Of a DNA stretch of 22,861 nt, positions 1 to 9,968 are shown one piece after another. This stretch comes from Sphingomonadales bacterium. Lineage in GTDB: Bacteria; Pseudomonadota; Alphaproteobacteria; Sphingomonadales; Sphingomonadaceae. Every line of letters starts with the position of its first letter. Within the stretch, counting starts at the first letter, position 1. The notes below the pieces were generated by a model. It searched no databases, was not told the origin of the DNA, and saw only the letters and a program-made list of their open reading frames with translations. A program made the position numbers and the translations under genes. The DNA is taken from positions 1 to 22,861 of the forward strand of contig JAIYAA010000249.1 of NCBI GenBank assembly GCA_027489295.1, in the 5' to 3' direction.

Positions 1-480
1 GTGCTGCATCAGCGCCGGTGCGGCCTGCAGCATCGACTTGAAGTCCAGGAACGCCTTGGCGCCCAGCTTCACATAGCCTTCCTCGTAGACGCTCGCCGAA
101 TAGTCGAGGAACTTGCGATAGCCGGCGATGTCGCCGGGATCGAGCTTGGCGATCTCGCCCACCAGGATCGTATCGTCGTTGGTATAGTCGAAAGTCGTGC
201 CGTCGGGCCAGGACAGGCGGTAGAAGGGCGTGACCGGCTTGAGTGTCACGTCTTCCGAAATGTCATGGCCGGAGAGGCGCCACAGATCCTTCAGCGCATC
301 CGGATCGGTGATCACCGTCGGACCGCCGTCGAAGGTGAAGCCGTCGCGTTCCCAGTAATAGGCACGGCCGCCGGGCTTGTCGCGCGCTTCGATCACCGTG
401 GTGTCGACACCCGCGGACTGAAGGCGGATGGCGAGGGCGAGGCCGCCGAATCCGGCGCCGATCACGACTGCGCGGCGCAT
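1..480 (-). CDS. crtI: Phytoene desaturase CrtI (N-terminal part, cut by window edge)
   Basis: FAD-dependent phytoene desaturase, which introduces the double bonds converting phytoene to lycopene at the membrane. The first 160 residues are present; the 3' end lies beyond the left edge. The protein opens with MRRAVVIGAGFGGLALAIRL, a Rossmann FAD-binding motif (GAGFGG), followed by an acidic beta-2 end (VIEARDKPGGRAYYW) and FDGGPTVITDP, which are hallmarks of the CrtI family. Its ATG shares one base with the TGA stop of crtY (TGATG), so translation is probably coupled. The order crtY-crtI on one strand suggests an operon that continues to the left, commonly with crtB, though that is not visible here. 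Identification is very secure; only the C-terminus is unseen. Confidence 0.95.
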   Translation of the reverse strand, partial: MRRAVVIGAGFGGLALAIRLQSAGVDTTVIEARDKPGGRAYYWERDGFTFDGGPTVITDPDALKDLWRLSGHDISEDVTLKPVTPFYRLSWPDGTTFDYTNDDTILVGEIAKLDPGDIAGYRKFLDYSASVYEEGYVKLGAKAFLDFKSMLQAAPALMQH

Positions 481-1637
481 CAGCGGCCCCAGATCGCGGA
501 GAGGGCGCGGCCCACCGGCACCGGCGGCTTGCCCGAAAGCACGCGGACACGATCCCCAAACGTCGATTGCGCGGCGTAGAAGCGCTGGATCAGTCCTGCA
601 TCCAGACGGTAAAATCGTTCCAGCACGCGATAGCGCTCCTCGGGTTCGGCCGCCTTGAACAACATCGCGGCGAGCATGCGATAGAAGCCGCGCTTGCGCC
701 AGAGCGCGCGCGAATAGCCATACAGCATTTGGTGCAGCGCCTCGCCCGAATAGTCCTTGGCCTCGGCGATCAGCGCGGCGGTGCGGATCGCGTCGGGGAA
801 GGAATAGCCGGTCATCGGGTGAAACAGCCCCGCCTTCATGCCTGCCTTGGCGATGCCGCGGCCGCCGGCGGCCCAATAGGCGGCATGGTCGCCACCCATC
901 GCGACGGGCAGGCTGCCCACCTCCTCGCGCAGCACGCGGTCGACCGTCCAGCCGGCGGCATCGGCATAGGCTTCGATCCGTTCGCCGGTAGCGAGGATGT
1001 CGAGCGCCGGGGTGTCGCTGTAATAGGTATCCTCGACGAACATCCGCGTCGGGCTGAACGGCAGGCAATAGACGAAGCGATAGCCGTCGATCTGCGGCAC
1101 GGTCGCGTCCATGATGATCGGGCGGGTGACGTCGTGCAGGTCGCTCAGCGCGAGTTCGGCGCCGTGGAATTTCTGCCAGCCGAGCTGCAGCGCGCTGGTA
1201 TCGCCGACGCCGCGGCAGTCGATCACGCCCTCCGCCTCGACCAAGTCGCCGTCCGCCAGCGCGACCGCGGTGGGGGTGATGTCCGCCGCCTCGCGCTCCA
1301 GCAACAGGCTCTTCTCGCCCAGCGCATCGCGCACCACGCGGCCGAAATGCTCGGAATCGACCGAGTAATAGCGCGCCGGCAGGCTGCGATAATGGCCGGG
1401 AAAGGCGACGTCATAGCCGTTCCAGCCATGGCCGATCAGCGGGGCGGCGAGCCAGCGATGCTCGGGCGCCACGTCGTCGGCGAAGAACGACCAGAGGTGA
1501 TTGCCGCCGATCCGCGCCGAGCCCTCGATGAGCCGGACGGTGCAATCGGGTTTCTTCTTCCGGATTGCGAGCGCGATAAGCCCGCCCGCAAGTCCGCCGC
1601 CGACAATGGCGACGTCGCAACTGATGGTTGAAGGCAT
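480..1637 (-). CDS. crtY: Lycopene beta-cyclase CrtY
   Basis: Lycopene cyclase (385 aa, normal length) that forms the beta-ionone rings of beta-carotene from lycopene, upstream of hydroxylation to zeaxanthin- or nostoxanthin-type pigments. An N-terminal dinucleotide-binding motif (IVGGGLAGGL, residues 11-20) is followed by GGNHLWSFF, FVEDTYYSD and KAGLFHPMTGYSFPDA, all characteristic of the bacterial CrtY family. The ATG at 1637 is preceded on the minus strand by a purine-rich AGGCGGG. It is the first gene of the visible operon, and its stop codon overlaps the crtI start by one base. The 132-base gap to the divergent acetyltransferase gene should hold its promoter, but no convincing -35/-10 pair is seen. 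Confidence 0.95.
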   Translation of the reverse strand: MPSTISCDVAIVGGGLAGGLIALAIRKKKPDCTVRLIEGSARIGGNHLWSFFADDVAPEHRWLAAPLIGHGWNGYDVAFPGHYRSLPARYYSVDSEHFGRVVRDALGEKSLLLEREAADITPTAVALADGDLVEAEGVIDCRGVGDTSALQLGWQKFHGAELALSDLHDVTRPIIMDATVPQIDGYRFVYCLPFSPTRMFVEDTYYSDTPALDILATGERIEAYADAAGWTVDRVLREEVGSLPVAMGGDHAAYWAAGGRGIAKAGMKAGLFHPMTGYSFPDAIRTAALIAEAKDYSGEALHQMLYGYSRALWRKRGFYRMLAAMLFKAAEPEERYRVLERFYRLDAGLIQRFYAAQSTFGDRVRVLSGKPPVPVGRALSAIWGR

Positions 1638-1769
1638 GGATGCCCGCCTAGCCCAAGCCCGGAGGCGTGGGAACCCCGGCGTTGGGACCTAGCGGTGAAG
1701 CGCCGGGAACTGCGCCGAAGCGATGGTAGCCATTATCGAGCCGCGCTATAATAAAGGGGAGGAGGCTCT

Positions 1770-2639
1770 ATGTTGTTTCGCAAAGAAAACGAAATTGATG
1801 CGACGGGCATGCAGCGTTGTCGCGCCATCTCCATACAAATCGATCCCGGCGTTTGCTTCGGATGGTCGGGCGCCAAGTCGGAAACGCTGATCGAAGGTCC
1901 GTGCAACCTCAAGCCGGGGACCTTCGTCGTCGATTTTATCGGCGGCTTCACCTATCTGGGCGGCGGTCAAACGCTGATCCGGCATGTCGCCAGCATCGGC
2001 CGATTCTGCTCGATCGCCCACAACGTCGTGGCGGGGCAGGTGGAGCATCCTACCGACTATCTCTCCGCCAGCCCGATCTTCGGGGGCGAGTTCGACTGGC
2101 AGCAGCTGACGGATTTCCGCACGCGCAATGCCACGCAGATTCAGAAGGCCGCGGCGCTGAATGGCGCCCATATGCAGGGTCGAATTGAAAAGATCGTCAT
2201 CGGCAACGACGTCTGGATCGGCGAGGGTGCGCTGATCCGCCGGGGCGTGACGATTGGTGACGGTGCGGTGATCGGATCGCGGGCCGTGGTGGTGAAGGAC
2301 GTGCCGCCCTATGCGATCGTCGGCGGCGTTCCTGCCCGCATCCTCAAATATCGCTTCCCACCAGAGATCGTCGAGGAACTGCTGCGGCTCAAATGGTGGA
2401 ATTATGGCGTCAGCGCGCTCGATGGCGTGGATTTCACCGATATGGGCCAGGCGCTGACCATGATCGATCACAACGTCGCATCGGGCCGGGCCCAGCCCTA
2501 TTTGGGCAGGCTTGCCCATGTCGACAGTGAGGACCGGGTGACGCTGTGCCGCTTCGATCCAGCCAGCGGGTGGCTGGCGCCGATAGCCGATCCTTCGGCG
2601 CCAGACCCGGAAGTTTCAGAAGTCGAGCTTGGCGGATAG
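1770..2639 (+). CDS. CatB-related hexapeptide-repeat O-acetyltransferase (xenobiotic acyltransferase type)
   Basis: A left-handed beta-helix acetyltransferase (289 aa) expected to move acetyl from acetyl-CoA to a hydroxyl group of an unknown acceptor in the cytoplasm. Hexapeptide repeats are clear at about residues 165-205 ([20 protein letters not shown], then [13 protein letters not shown]), followed by [16 protein letters not shown], typical of CatB/Vat-type enzymes. The candidate catalytic histidine is H93 in [14 protein letters not shown], matching the conserved His motif of that family. The C-terminal 75-80 residues extend beyond the usual length of about 210 aa. The ATG has a strong Shine-Dalgarno (GGGGAGGAGG). 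The first 40 bases are more AT-rich than neighbouring genes. The 3' end overlaps the convergent TonB receptor gene by 24 bases. The family is sure; the substrate is unknown (drug, sugar or polysaccharide). Confidence 0.85.
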   Translation: MLFRKENEIDATGMQRCRAISIQIDPGVCFGWSGAKSETLIEGPCNLKPGTFVVDFIGGFTYLGGGQTLIRHVASIGRFCSIAHNVVAGQVEHPTDYLSASPIFGGEFDWQQLTDFRTRNATQIQKAAALNGAHMQGRIEKIVIGNDVWIGEGALIRRGVTIGDGAVIGSRAVVVKDVPPYAIVGGVPARILKYRFPPEIVEELLRLKWWNYGVSALDGVDFTDMGQALTMIDHNVASGRAQPYLGRLAHVDSEDRVTLCRFDPASGWLAPIADPSAPDPEVSEVELGG

Positions 2640-5081
2640 CGAGACGGTACGTCCGTTGATCGCGCGGCCCCAGCCGATGCCGTTGGCCGGCACTTCGCTC
2701 TGGTTGAACTCGAAGAAGCCGACCTGGTCGAACAGGTTGCTGGCGTTGACCATCACCCGCACCCGATCGATCGGTTTCACCACCAGGAACGCGTTGACCA
2801 CGGTGAAGCCCGGCATCTTGAGCAGATTGCTGTCCTGCGCATAGCTGCTGGTGATCGTCACCACGTTCGCGCCCAGCGTCACCCGGCGCAGCTCGATCTG
2901 GGGCGTGGCCTCCAGCGTCCAGGCCGGCTGGTGGCGCGGTTCCTTGCCGGTCAGCGTCGGGTCCAGCTTGTCCTGGGTGATCTTGGCCGTGGTGTAGGTG
3001 GCACCCGCCGTGATGCTGAAGATGCCCCGGCGATAGCCGCCCTCCATCTCCACGCCGGTGGCGCGGTAGCTGCGGATGGTCTGGTTGGCCGATCCGTTGA
3101 GGACATTGTGGTCGTCCGCCGTCGCGCGGAAGGCGGTGACGTTCAGCGTCGCGCCGGAATGGCGGAACTTGAAGCCGCCTTCGAGCTGGCGGACCTGGTC
3201 ATATTTGTCCGCGGCATTGGGCACGCTGCCATCGGTGGTGCTCACCGCCGGCGTGAACAGGATCTTGTCGGCATTGGCTCGCGCGCCGCGGCTGTAGCGG
3301 GCGAAGACCGAGAAGGGCTCCGCGACGCGATAGTTGACGCCGCTCGAATAGCTCCAATAGCCGTAATTGTAGTTGACCGGCGCGGGCTTATCGAGCGGCA
3401 GATAGGCGACGCGGGTTTCCGGCGCCGAGATCACGCCGTTGCCGTTGATGTCGTAGCTGATCAGGCCGGTGCGGCCGCCGCCCAGATCGGCGCCGACCAG
3501 CGATCCGCGCACCCGTCCGCGATCATAGCGGACGCTGCCGCCGATCGAGAGCTTGCCGACATGGTAGTTCACAGAGCCATAGGGCGCGACGATGTCGTAC
3601 GAGACATCGAAGATCCGGCGGAATTTGCTGCCGTTGCGGCTGAACGTGTAATAGCCGTTCTGCGTCTGCGCGACGCCGGCGGCGCTGGTGATGTTCACCA
3701 TCGCGGTCTGCGCATTGCCCGCCACGTCGGTGTCGATGCCCGAATGCAGCCAGGTCGCGTTGAGCTTCTGGTTCGCCTTGTAGAGGCCGCCGGTCACGGT
3801 CAGGTCGCCCTTGCCCATCTTCCACACGCGGGTGGCGCGGACGTCATTGGTGAAGTTGTCGAGCGCGCCGATCCGCGTCTGCGCCATATAGTTGAACGAG
3901 AGCAGGCCGTTGCCGTTGGCACCCGCCGGCACCAGCTGGCCGATATTGGGGCCGCTGGCATAGGTCGCGACCGCCCCGGCGCCTGCCTGCGAGGCGGCGA
4001 TCGTCGCGATCGGGCCGACGTTCGAGGGGAAGACGCGCAGGAAGTCGCCCGAATTGACCGAGTAGCGCGCGCGCTCGCTGATCGTGAAGCCGGCGATGTC
4101 GAACTGCGCTTCCAGCCCGATCGACTTGCTCTTGGCATGCATGCCGTTGGCGACGTCGAACCGGGTGAGCTGGTTGTTGGCGTCGAGCGTCGTCACCGGG
4201 CCGATGAACGGCGACAGCAGCGAGTCCTTGCGGATGTCGAAGCCGCTCACGCTGCTCACCACCGGGTTGTCGTTCGTACCGGTGATCTTGATGGGATAGG
4301 GCGCGAAGGTGGGGGAGCGGTCGTCCAGCCACTTGCCGCTCACCCGCACATAGCCGGTGGCGAACTGCTTGGTGACGTTGAAGCGGAACTGGCCGCCCTT
4401 GTAGCCGGTGAAGCCGATGTCGCGCGGGCCCTCGCCCGAACGGTAATAGCCGCCGACATGGAAGCGCCAGCCGTCGCCGAGCGGCTGGCCATAGTCCATG
4501 TCGACGCGCTTTTCGCCATAGTCGAGCCCGGTGGTGAACTGAACCGCGCCGCCGCGCGTCTCGCCGGTCTTGGAGATCAGATTGATCAGTCCGCCCGGCG
4601 CGTTGGACGAGAAGGTCGAGCCCGAGCCGCCGCGGATCGACTCGATCGCCGCGACGTTGAAATCGGCGCGCATGAACACGTCGACGCCGACGTTGAAGAT
4701 GTCGCCGAATTCGAGCACCGGCAGTCCGTCTTCCTGGAACTGCATGTACTTGGATCCGCCCGCCGCCAGCGGCAGTCCGCGCACGGTGTAGTTGGCGTTG
4801 CCCTCGCCGATGCCGCTCTCGACGCGCAGCCCGGGCATGGTGCGAAGTACGTCACCGAGCGGGCGCGGCCCCAGCTTCTCGAACTCGCTGGCGCGGAAGG
4901 CGCTGGTCGAGGTGGCGCTGTCCAGCCGGTCGCGACCCTTGGCGACGCCGGTCGAAAAGACTTCCTTCTCCGGCACCTGCGCCGTCTTGGCGGGCTTGGG
5001 TTCCTCGCTCTGGGACTGGGCGAGGGCGGGATGGACGACGACGCTCGAGCAGAAAGCGAGCAAAAGATAGCGAAGTTTCAC
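2616..5081 (-). CDS. TonB-dependent outer-membrane receptor
   Basis: An outer-membrane beta-barrel receptor that imports a ligand using TonB-ExbBD energy. I choose the GTG at 5081 (821 aa) over the upstream ATG at 5141. GGGAGTGG lies a few bases before it, and it gives a clean signal peptide ([21 protein letters not shown], cleavage after residue 21), whereas the longer form buries it behind 20 polar residues. A TonB-box-like KEVFSTG (residues 39-45) leads into the plug domain at about 55-175 ([43 protein letters not shown]). The rest is an alternating barrel ending in the C-terminal phenylalanine of SAKLDF. Residues 544-555 form an EF-hand-like loop. The ligand cannot be told; the neighbouring acetyltransferase and hydroxylase give no firm hint. 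Confidence 0.93.
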   Translation of the reverse strand: MKLRYLLLAFCSSVVVHPALAQSQSEEPKPAKTAQVPEKEVFSTGVAKGRDRLDSATSTSAFRASEFEKLGPRPLGDVLRTMPGLRVESGIGEGNANYTVRGLPLAAGGSKYMQFQEDGLPVLEFGDIFNVGVDVFMRADFNVAAIESIRGGSGSTFSSNAPGGLINLISKTGETRGGAVQFTTGLDYGEKRVDMDYGQPLGDGWRFHVGGYYRSGEGPRDIGFTGYKGGQFRFNVTKQFATGYVRVSGKWLDDRSPTFAPYPIKITGTNDNPVVSSVSGFDIRKDSLLSPFIGPVTTLDANNQLTRFDVANGMHAKSKSIGLEAQFDIAGFTISERARYSVNSGDFLRVFPSNVGPIATIAASQAGAGAVATYASGPNIGQLVPAGANGNGLLSFNYMAQTRIGALDNFTNDVRATRVWKMGKGDLTVTGGLYKANQKLNATWLHSGIDTDVAGNAQTAMVNITSAAGVAQTQNGYYTFSRNGSKFRRIFDVSYDIVAPYGSVNYHVGKLSIGGSVRYDRGRVRGSLVGADLGGGRTGLISYDINGNGVISAPETRVAYLPLDKPAPVNYNYGYWSYSSGVNYRVAEPFSVFARYSRGARANADKILFTPAVSTTDGSVPNAADKYDQVRQLEGGFKFRHSGATLNVTAFRATADDHNVLNGSANQTIRSYRATGVEMEGGYRRGIFSITAGATYTTAKITQDKLDPTLTGKEPRHQPAWTLEATPQIELRRVTLGANVVTITSSYAQDSNLLKMPGFTVVNAFLVVKPIDRVRVMVNASNLFDQVGFFEFNQSEVPANGIGWGRAINGRTVSLSAKLDF

Positions 5082-5255
5082 GACAACCACTCCCAGCGAC
5101 CAATGTTTTAGTCTTTCAGACCGCCAGGGTAGGAAGGACACGTTGACAAAGGGAAACGGGGCGGTTGCGTAAAACTACGATAGGTCTGGCGCGCCGATCG
5201 GCGCGTGCTTGCCGTGGAAGCGCAGGATGCCTTGTTCGACGGGCAGCTTATAGCG

Positions 5256-5672
5256 TTATCGCATCAGCAGTTCGGCTGTACTGCGTTCGATTACCGGCGT
5301 TTCCCACGGGTGGGCTGCCAGGATGCGGGCGATGGCCGACTCGGCCTGTCCGGCATCGTCGTGCGGCAGATGGACCCGCAGGATGACCGTGGGCGACCGG
5401 CTCTCGATATCGGCCACGCCCAGCGTCGGCCGGGCGGATCCCGCGGGGGTGAACAGCTCCCAGCCGAGGCCGAGTTCGACCACGCCGCGATAGCCGCCGA
5501 AGTCGCCCAGCGGATTGGCCTCGCGGACGATGGTGAGAATGGCCGACAGCGCGGGTTCGGAGTCGATGCAGGCGGCGTCGCCGGCGGCGAGGCGGCGCAG
5601 CGTCTCCGCCGCCACCGGGACGTGCAGGGTCAGGATCTCGACACGACGGGACCGCAGCGGCAGGGACGACAT
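5256..5672 (-). CDS. Small protein resembling the YqfO-type domain of NIF3 proteins
   Basis: A 138-residue soluble protein. The C-terminal part, with HPWETPVIE at residues 121-129, matches the HPYEEPA-type motif that ends the YqfO-like (PII/CutA-like fold) domain found inserted in NIF3 dinuclear-metal proteins. The middle (residues 53-80, NPLGDFGGYRGVVELGLGWE) fits the G-x-x-G-x-Y pattern before that domain's second half. No catalytic NIF3 half is present, so this is a stand-alone domain. The start is the ATG at 5672 with a weak purine-rich upstream stretch (GAAAGAAAAA). It lies upstream of the TonB receptor on the same strand, 174 bases apart, and divergent from the hydroxylase gene. Function is unknown; a small-molecule or metal-sensing role would be inference only. 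Confidence 0.6.
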   Translation of the reverse strand: MSSLPLRSRRVEILTLHVPVAAETLRRLAAGDAACIDSEPALSAILTIVREANPLGDFGGYRGVVELGLGWELFTPAGSARPTLGVADIESRSPTVILRVHLPHDDAGQAESAIARILAAHPWETPVIERSTAELLMR

Positions 5673-5753
5673 GGCGTTTTTCTTTCGATCGGGCGGGCAA
5701 GGCGGAAGGGATCGCATTGCCGCGGGGTCCGTGACGGCGTAGCAGATTCGGCC

Positions 5754-6551
5754 ATGAACATCGCGCTTGCCATCTTCGCCTCGGCACTCGCCATGACGGT
5801 GATCGTCGGCGTGCGCTATCTCGCGGCGTCCGCCGGCTTCGCGCTGGCGACGCGGTTGCGTCACCCCGGGCTTTATGCGGGGCTGGACCGGCAGATCGCG
5901 AAGGAAATCGGCTGGAGCCTGGCCTCGGCGGCAATCTACGGCATTCCCGCCGGCATCGTCGCCTGGGGCTGGAAGGCGCAGGGCTGGACGCGGATCTACG
6001 ACGATCTCCATGCCTGGCCGCTCTGGTACTTGCCGGTTTCGGTGCTGCTCTACCTGTTCCTGCACGACAGCTGGTTCTACTGGACGCACCGCGCGATGCA
6101 CCGGCCGGCGCTGTTCCGCCGCTATCACGCGGTCCACCACGCCAGTCGCCCGCCCACCGCCTGGGCGGCGATGAGCTTCCATTGGGGCGAGGCGCTGTCG
6201 GGCGCGATCATCATCCCACTGCTGGTCTTCGTAATTCCGATCCATGTCGGCGCACTTGGCTTGGTACTGACGGTGATGACGGTTATGGGGGTGACCAACC
6301 ACATGGGCTGGGAACTCTTCCCGGCCTGGATGTGGCGGGGGCCATTGGGGGCATGGCTGATCACGGCGAGCCACCATCAGCGCCATCATGAGCGGTATGG
6401 GTGCAATTATGGACTTTATTTCCGGTTCTGGGATCGGCTCTGCGGGACGGACCAGGGCCTGGGGCGGTTCGACCATGCGCCGGGCGGGCGCCGCGCTCGT
6501 CGCCCTGCCGCTGCTGACCAGCGCCGCGCCGCTGGCGACGCTGGAGCTTGA
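5754..6551 (+). CDS. Sterol desaturase / fatty acid hydroxylase superfamily membrane enzyme
   Basis: An integral-membrane di-iron oxygenase (265 aa). Hydrophobic segments lie at about residues 1-30, 55-72, 90-104 and 150-182. The histidine clusters that bind the metals are all present: HDSWFYWTHRAMH (104-116), HAVHH (125-129), NH at 182-183 and SHHQRHH (206-212). The family hydroxylates or desaturates lipids, sterols or carotenoids; given the nearby crtYI genes a carotenoid or membrane-lipid substrate is plausible but not shown. It is longer than a classical CrtZ (about 160-175 aa) and belongs to the broader PF04116-type group. The recognisable domain ends near FWDRLCGTD (225-233); the last 30 residues are Arg/Ala-rich and are read through the signal-peptide region of the next gene. 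The ATG at 5754 has no good Shine-Dalgarno. Confidence 0.88.
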   Translation: MNIALAIFASALAMTVIVGVRYLAASAGFALATRLRHPGLYAGLDRQIAKEIGWSLASAAIYGIPAGIVAWGWKAQGWTRIYDDLHAWPLWYLPVSVLLYLFLHDSWFYWTHRAMHRPALFRRYHAVHHASRPPTAWAAMSFHWGEALSGAIIIPLLVFVIPIHVGALGLVLTVMTVMGVTNHMGWELFPAWMWRGPLGAWLITASHHQRHHERYGCNYGLYFRFWDRLCGTDQGLGRFDHAPGGRRARRPAAADQRRAAGDAGA

Positions 6552-6900
6552 CTTCACCAGCCTGCGGTCGACCCGCGGGCTGCTCCAGATTTGCATCGCG
6601 CCGGCGGCGAGCGAGTTTCCCGATTGTCGCGACGGCCGCGGCGCGATCAAGCGCACCATTCCGGCGAGCGACGCGAAGCTGCACCTCAGCGGCCTTGCGC
6701 CCGGCGACTATGCGGTGGCGGTGTTTCACGACGCCAATGGCAATGGCAAGCTCGATACCTTCATGGGCATTCCGCGCGAAGGCTTCGGTTTTTCGCGCAA
6801 TCCGGTGATCGGTTTCGGCCCGCCACGATTCTCTGCCGCGCAGTTTCCGCTCCAGGGCGGCAGCGACCGGCAGGAGGTAAGGCTGCGCTACCTGCTCTAG
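6475..6900 (+). CDS. Secreted DUF2141 family protein
   Basis: A small exported protein (141 aa) with an N-terminal signal peptide (MRRAGAALVALPLLTSAAPL). It is followed by the DUF2141 beta-sandwich pattern: LELDFTSLRSTRGLLQICI, then LHLSGLAPGDYAVAVFHDAN and NGNGKLDTFMGIPREGFGFS. The D-x-N-x-N-G-x-L-D loop (residues 86-94) resembles an EF-hand and is typical of the family. I choose the ATG at 6475 because it starts the signal peptide and has GGGGCGG upstream; an earlier in-frame ATG at 6388 would add 29 residues inside the hydroxylase gene. The start overlaps the hydroxylase end by 77 bases in another frame. Function is not established for the family; it probably acts in the periplasm. Confidence 0.85.
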   Translation: MRRAGAALVALPLLTSAAPLATLELDFTSLRSTRGLLQICIAPAASEFPDCRDGRGAIKRTIPASDAKLHLSGLAPGDYAVAVFHDANGNGKLDTFMGIPREGFGFSRNPVIGFGPPRFSAAQFPLQGGSDRQEVRLRYLL

Positions 6901-6969
6901 GAACTGCACGAGTTTGCATGCGTTGCCCGGGTTCTGATCTCCACGATCCTGTTCCCGGAGTACCCCCCG

Positions 6970-7830
6970 ATGGTTTCGATGCGACCCGCTGCGCGCCGCG
7001 CTGCCTTATTGCTGCCCCTGCTCGCGGCAGCGCCCGCCTTTGCGCAACAGCGCGCCGACAGCCAACCCGACCTCGACCTCGACCGCGACAGCGTGATGGT
7101 CGGCGTCGGTGCGGCGGTGGTGCCGAGCTATGAGGGATCCGACAACAGCGTGGTCACCGCGGTTCCCGGCGTGCGGGGCCGCATTTCCGGTATCAATTTC
7201 ACCGTACGGGGCAACCGCGCCTGGGCGGACCTGATTCCCACGCCGGGCGGCCCCGGCTGGGATTTCCAGGCCGGGCCGGTGGTCAACATCAACCTCAACC
7301 GAACCTCGCGGATCGAGGACCGGCGGGTCAGCGCCCTCGGCAAGATCAAGGCGGCGGCGGAGCTGGGCGGCTTTGTCGGCATCGGCAAGCAGGGCGTGCT
7401 CACCAGCGACTATGACAAGCTGACCGTGAGCGTCGCCTATGTCCATGACGTGGGCGACATCCACAAGAGCTACGTCGTCACGCCGTCGATCGACTATGGC
7501 ACGCCGCTCAGCCGCAAGGCCTATGTCGGCGTCAATCTATCCGCCGATTATGCCGGCGACGGCTATGCCAACACCTATTTCGGCGTGACCCCGGCCGGCA
7601 GCATTGCGAGCGGCCTGCCGACCTATCGCGCCGGCAAGGGCTGGAAGGACTGGGGCGTCACGGGCTATGCAAATGTCGCGTTGACCGGCGACCTGACCCA
7701 CGGCCTCTCCGCCATCGGCGGGGTCGGCTACAGCCGGTTGCTGAACGATGCGGCGGAGTCGCCGATCGTCCGGATCGCCGGCTCGCGCAACCAGCTCTAC
7801 GGCCTGCTCGGCATCGCCTACACCTTCTGA
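6970..7830 (+). CDS. MipA/OmpV family outer-membrane protein
   Basis: A 286-residue outer-membrane beta-barrel. The signal peptide covers residues 1-25 (cleavage after PAFA), followed by VMVGVGAAVVPSYEGSDNS, which is the family signature, and alternating beta-strands ending in LLGIAYTF with a terminal phenylalanine. MipA of Escherichia coli scaffolds murein hydrolase and synthase, but most family members, this one included, have no assigned role. GGAG lies 9 bases before the ATG; a second in-frame ATG three codons later is possible. It follows the DUF2141 gene by 69 bases on the same strand, so co-transcription is possible but unproven. Confidence 0.88.
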   Translation: MVSMRPAARRAALLLPLLAAAPAFAQQRADSQPDLDLDRDSVMVGVGAAVVPSYEGSDNSVVTAVPGVRGRISGINFTVRGNRAWADLIPTPGGPGWDFQAGPVVNINLNRTSRIEDRRVSALGKIKAAAELGGFVGIGKQGVLTSDYDKLTVSVAYVHDVGDIHKSYVVTPSIDYGTPLSRKAYVGVNLSADYAGDGYANTYFGVTPAGSIASGLPTYRAGKGWKDWGVTGYANVALTGDLTHGLSAIGGVGYSRLLNDAAESPIVRIAGSRNQLYGLLGIAYTF

Positions 7831-7875
7831 CGGGGGCATTGCCCCTGCGCGGGCAAGTCTTTACAGCAAGCACCA

Positions 7876-7967
7876 TTCCCCGGGGGACCGCTGGCGCAGC
7901 GGTTGAGAGGAGGGCCGCAGCCCTCGACCCGCTGAACCTGATCCGGTTGACACCGGCGTAGGGAGGG
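7876..7967 (+). ncRNA. TPP (thiamine pyrophosphate) riboswitch aptamer
   Basis: The THI-element core is present: GGTTGAGAGGAGGG in the pyrimidine-sensor helix region, then ACCCGCTGAACCTGATCCGG and ACACCGGCGTAGGGAGG. Stem P1 can form between TTCCC at 7876-7880 and GGGAG at 7961-7965. The P3 arm is the ACCGCTGGCGCAGCGGT hairpin (7887-7903). It sits in the leader of thiC, the most common place for this riboswitch, and should repress thiC when TPP is plentiful. Identification rests on sequence identity to the family consensus and is very secure; the exact ends are approximate. Confidence 0.96.
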
Positions 7968-7988
7968 AGGGTCTTGGTCCCCGAGGTC

Positions 7989-9898
<1,910 letters not shown>

Positions 9899-9907
9899 GG
9901 ACGAGGA

Positions 9908-9935
9908 AGCCGGGTGGGCATGTGCCTGCCCGGCT
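9908..9935. terminator. Hairpin between convergent thiC and ung
   Basis: An inverted repeat, AGCCGGGTGGGCA against TGCCTGCCCGGCT, forms a stem of about 11-12 pairs with two G-U wobbles and a short loop, ten bases after the thiC stop. No T-run follows on either strand, so intrinsic termination would be inefficient by the classical rule. It may act as a bidirectional 3'-end stabilising structure for the two convergent genes. Confidence 0.5.
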
Positions 9936-9968
9936 AGCCGCGGGGATCGAAAGCGGCGCTACGACGCC

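Noticed and set aside
1724..1752. A sigma-70 promoter made of TGGTAG and TATAAT before the acetyltransferase
   Set aside because: The -35 hexamer matches consensus at only two positions, so I do not list it as a feature; only the TATAAT is notable.
2931..5111. A 726-codon plus-strand open frame opposite the TonB receptor
   Set aside because: It is an antisense shadow of a clearly identified receptor; it has no signal peptide, domain or ribosome site.
5082..5141. An upstream ATG start for the TonB receptor
   Set aside because: It would place 20 polar/basic residues before the signal peptide, and the GTG at 5081 has a better ribosome site.
5205..5753. An N-terminal extension of the hydroxylase reading frame
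   Set aside because: The extra 183 residues are the antisense of the YqfO-like gene and lack family similarity; the ATG at 5754 begins the first hydrophobic segment.
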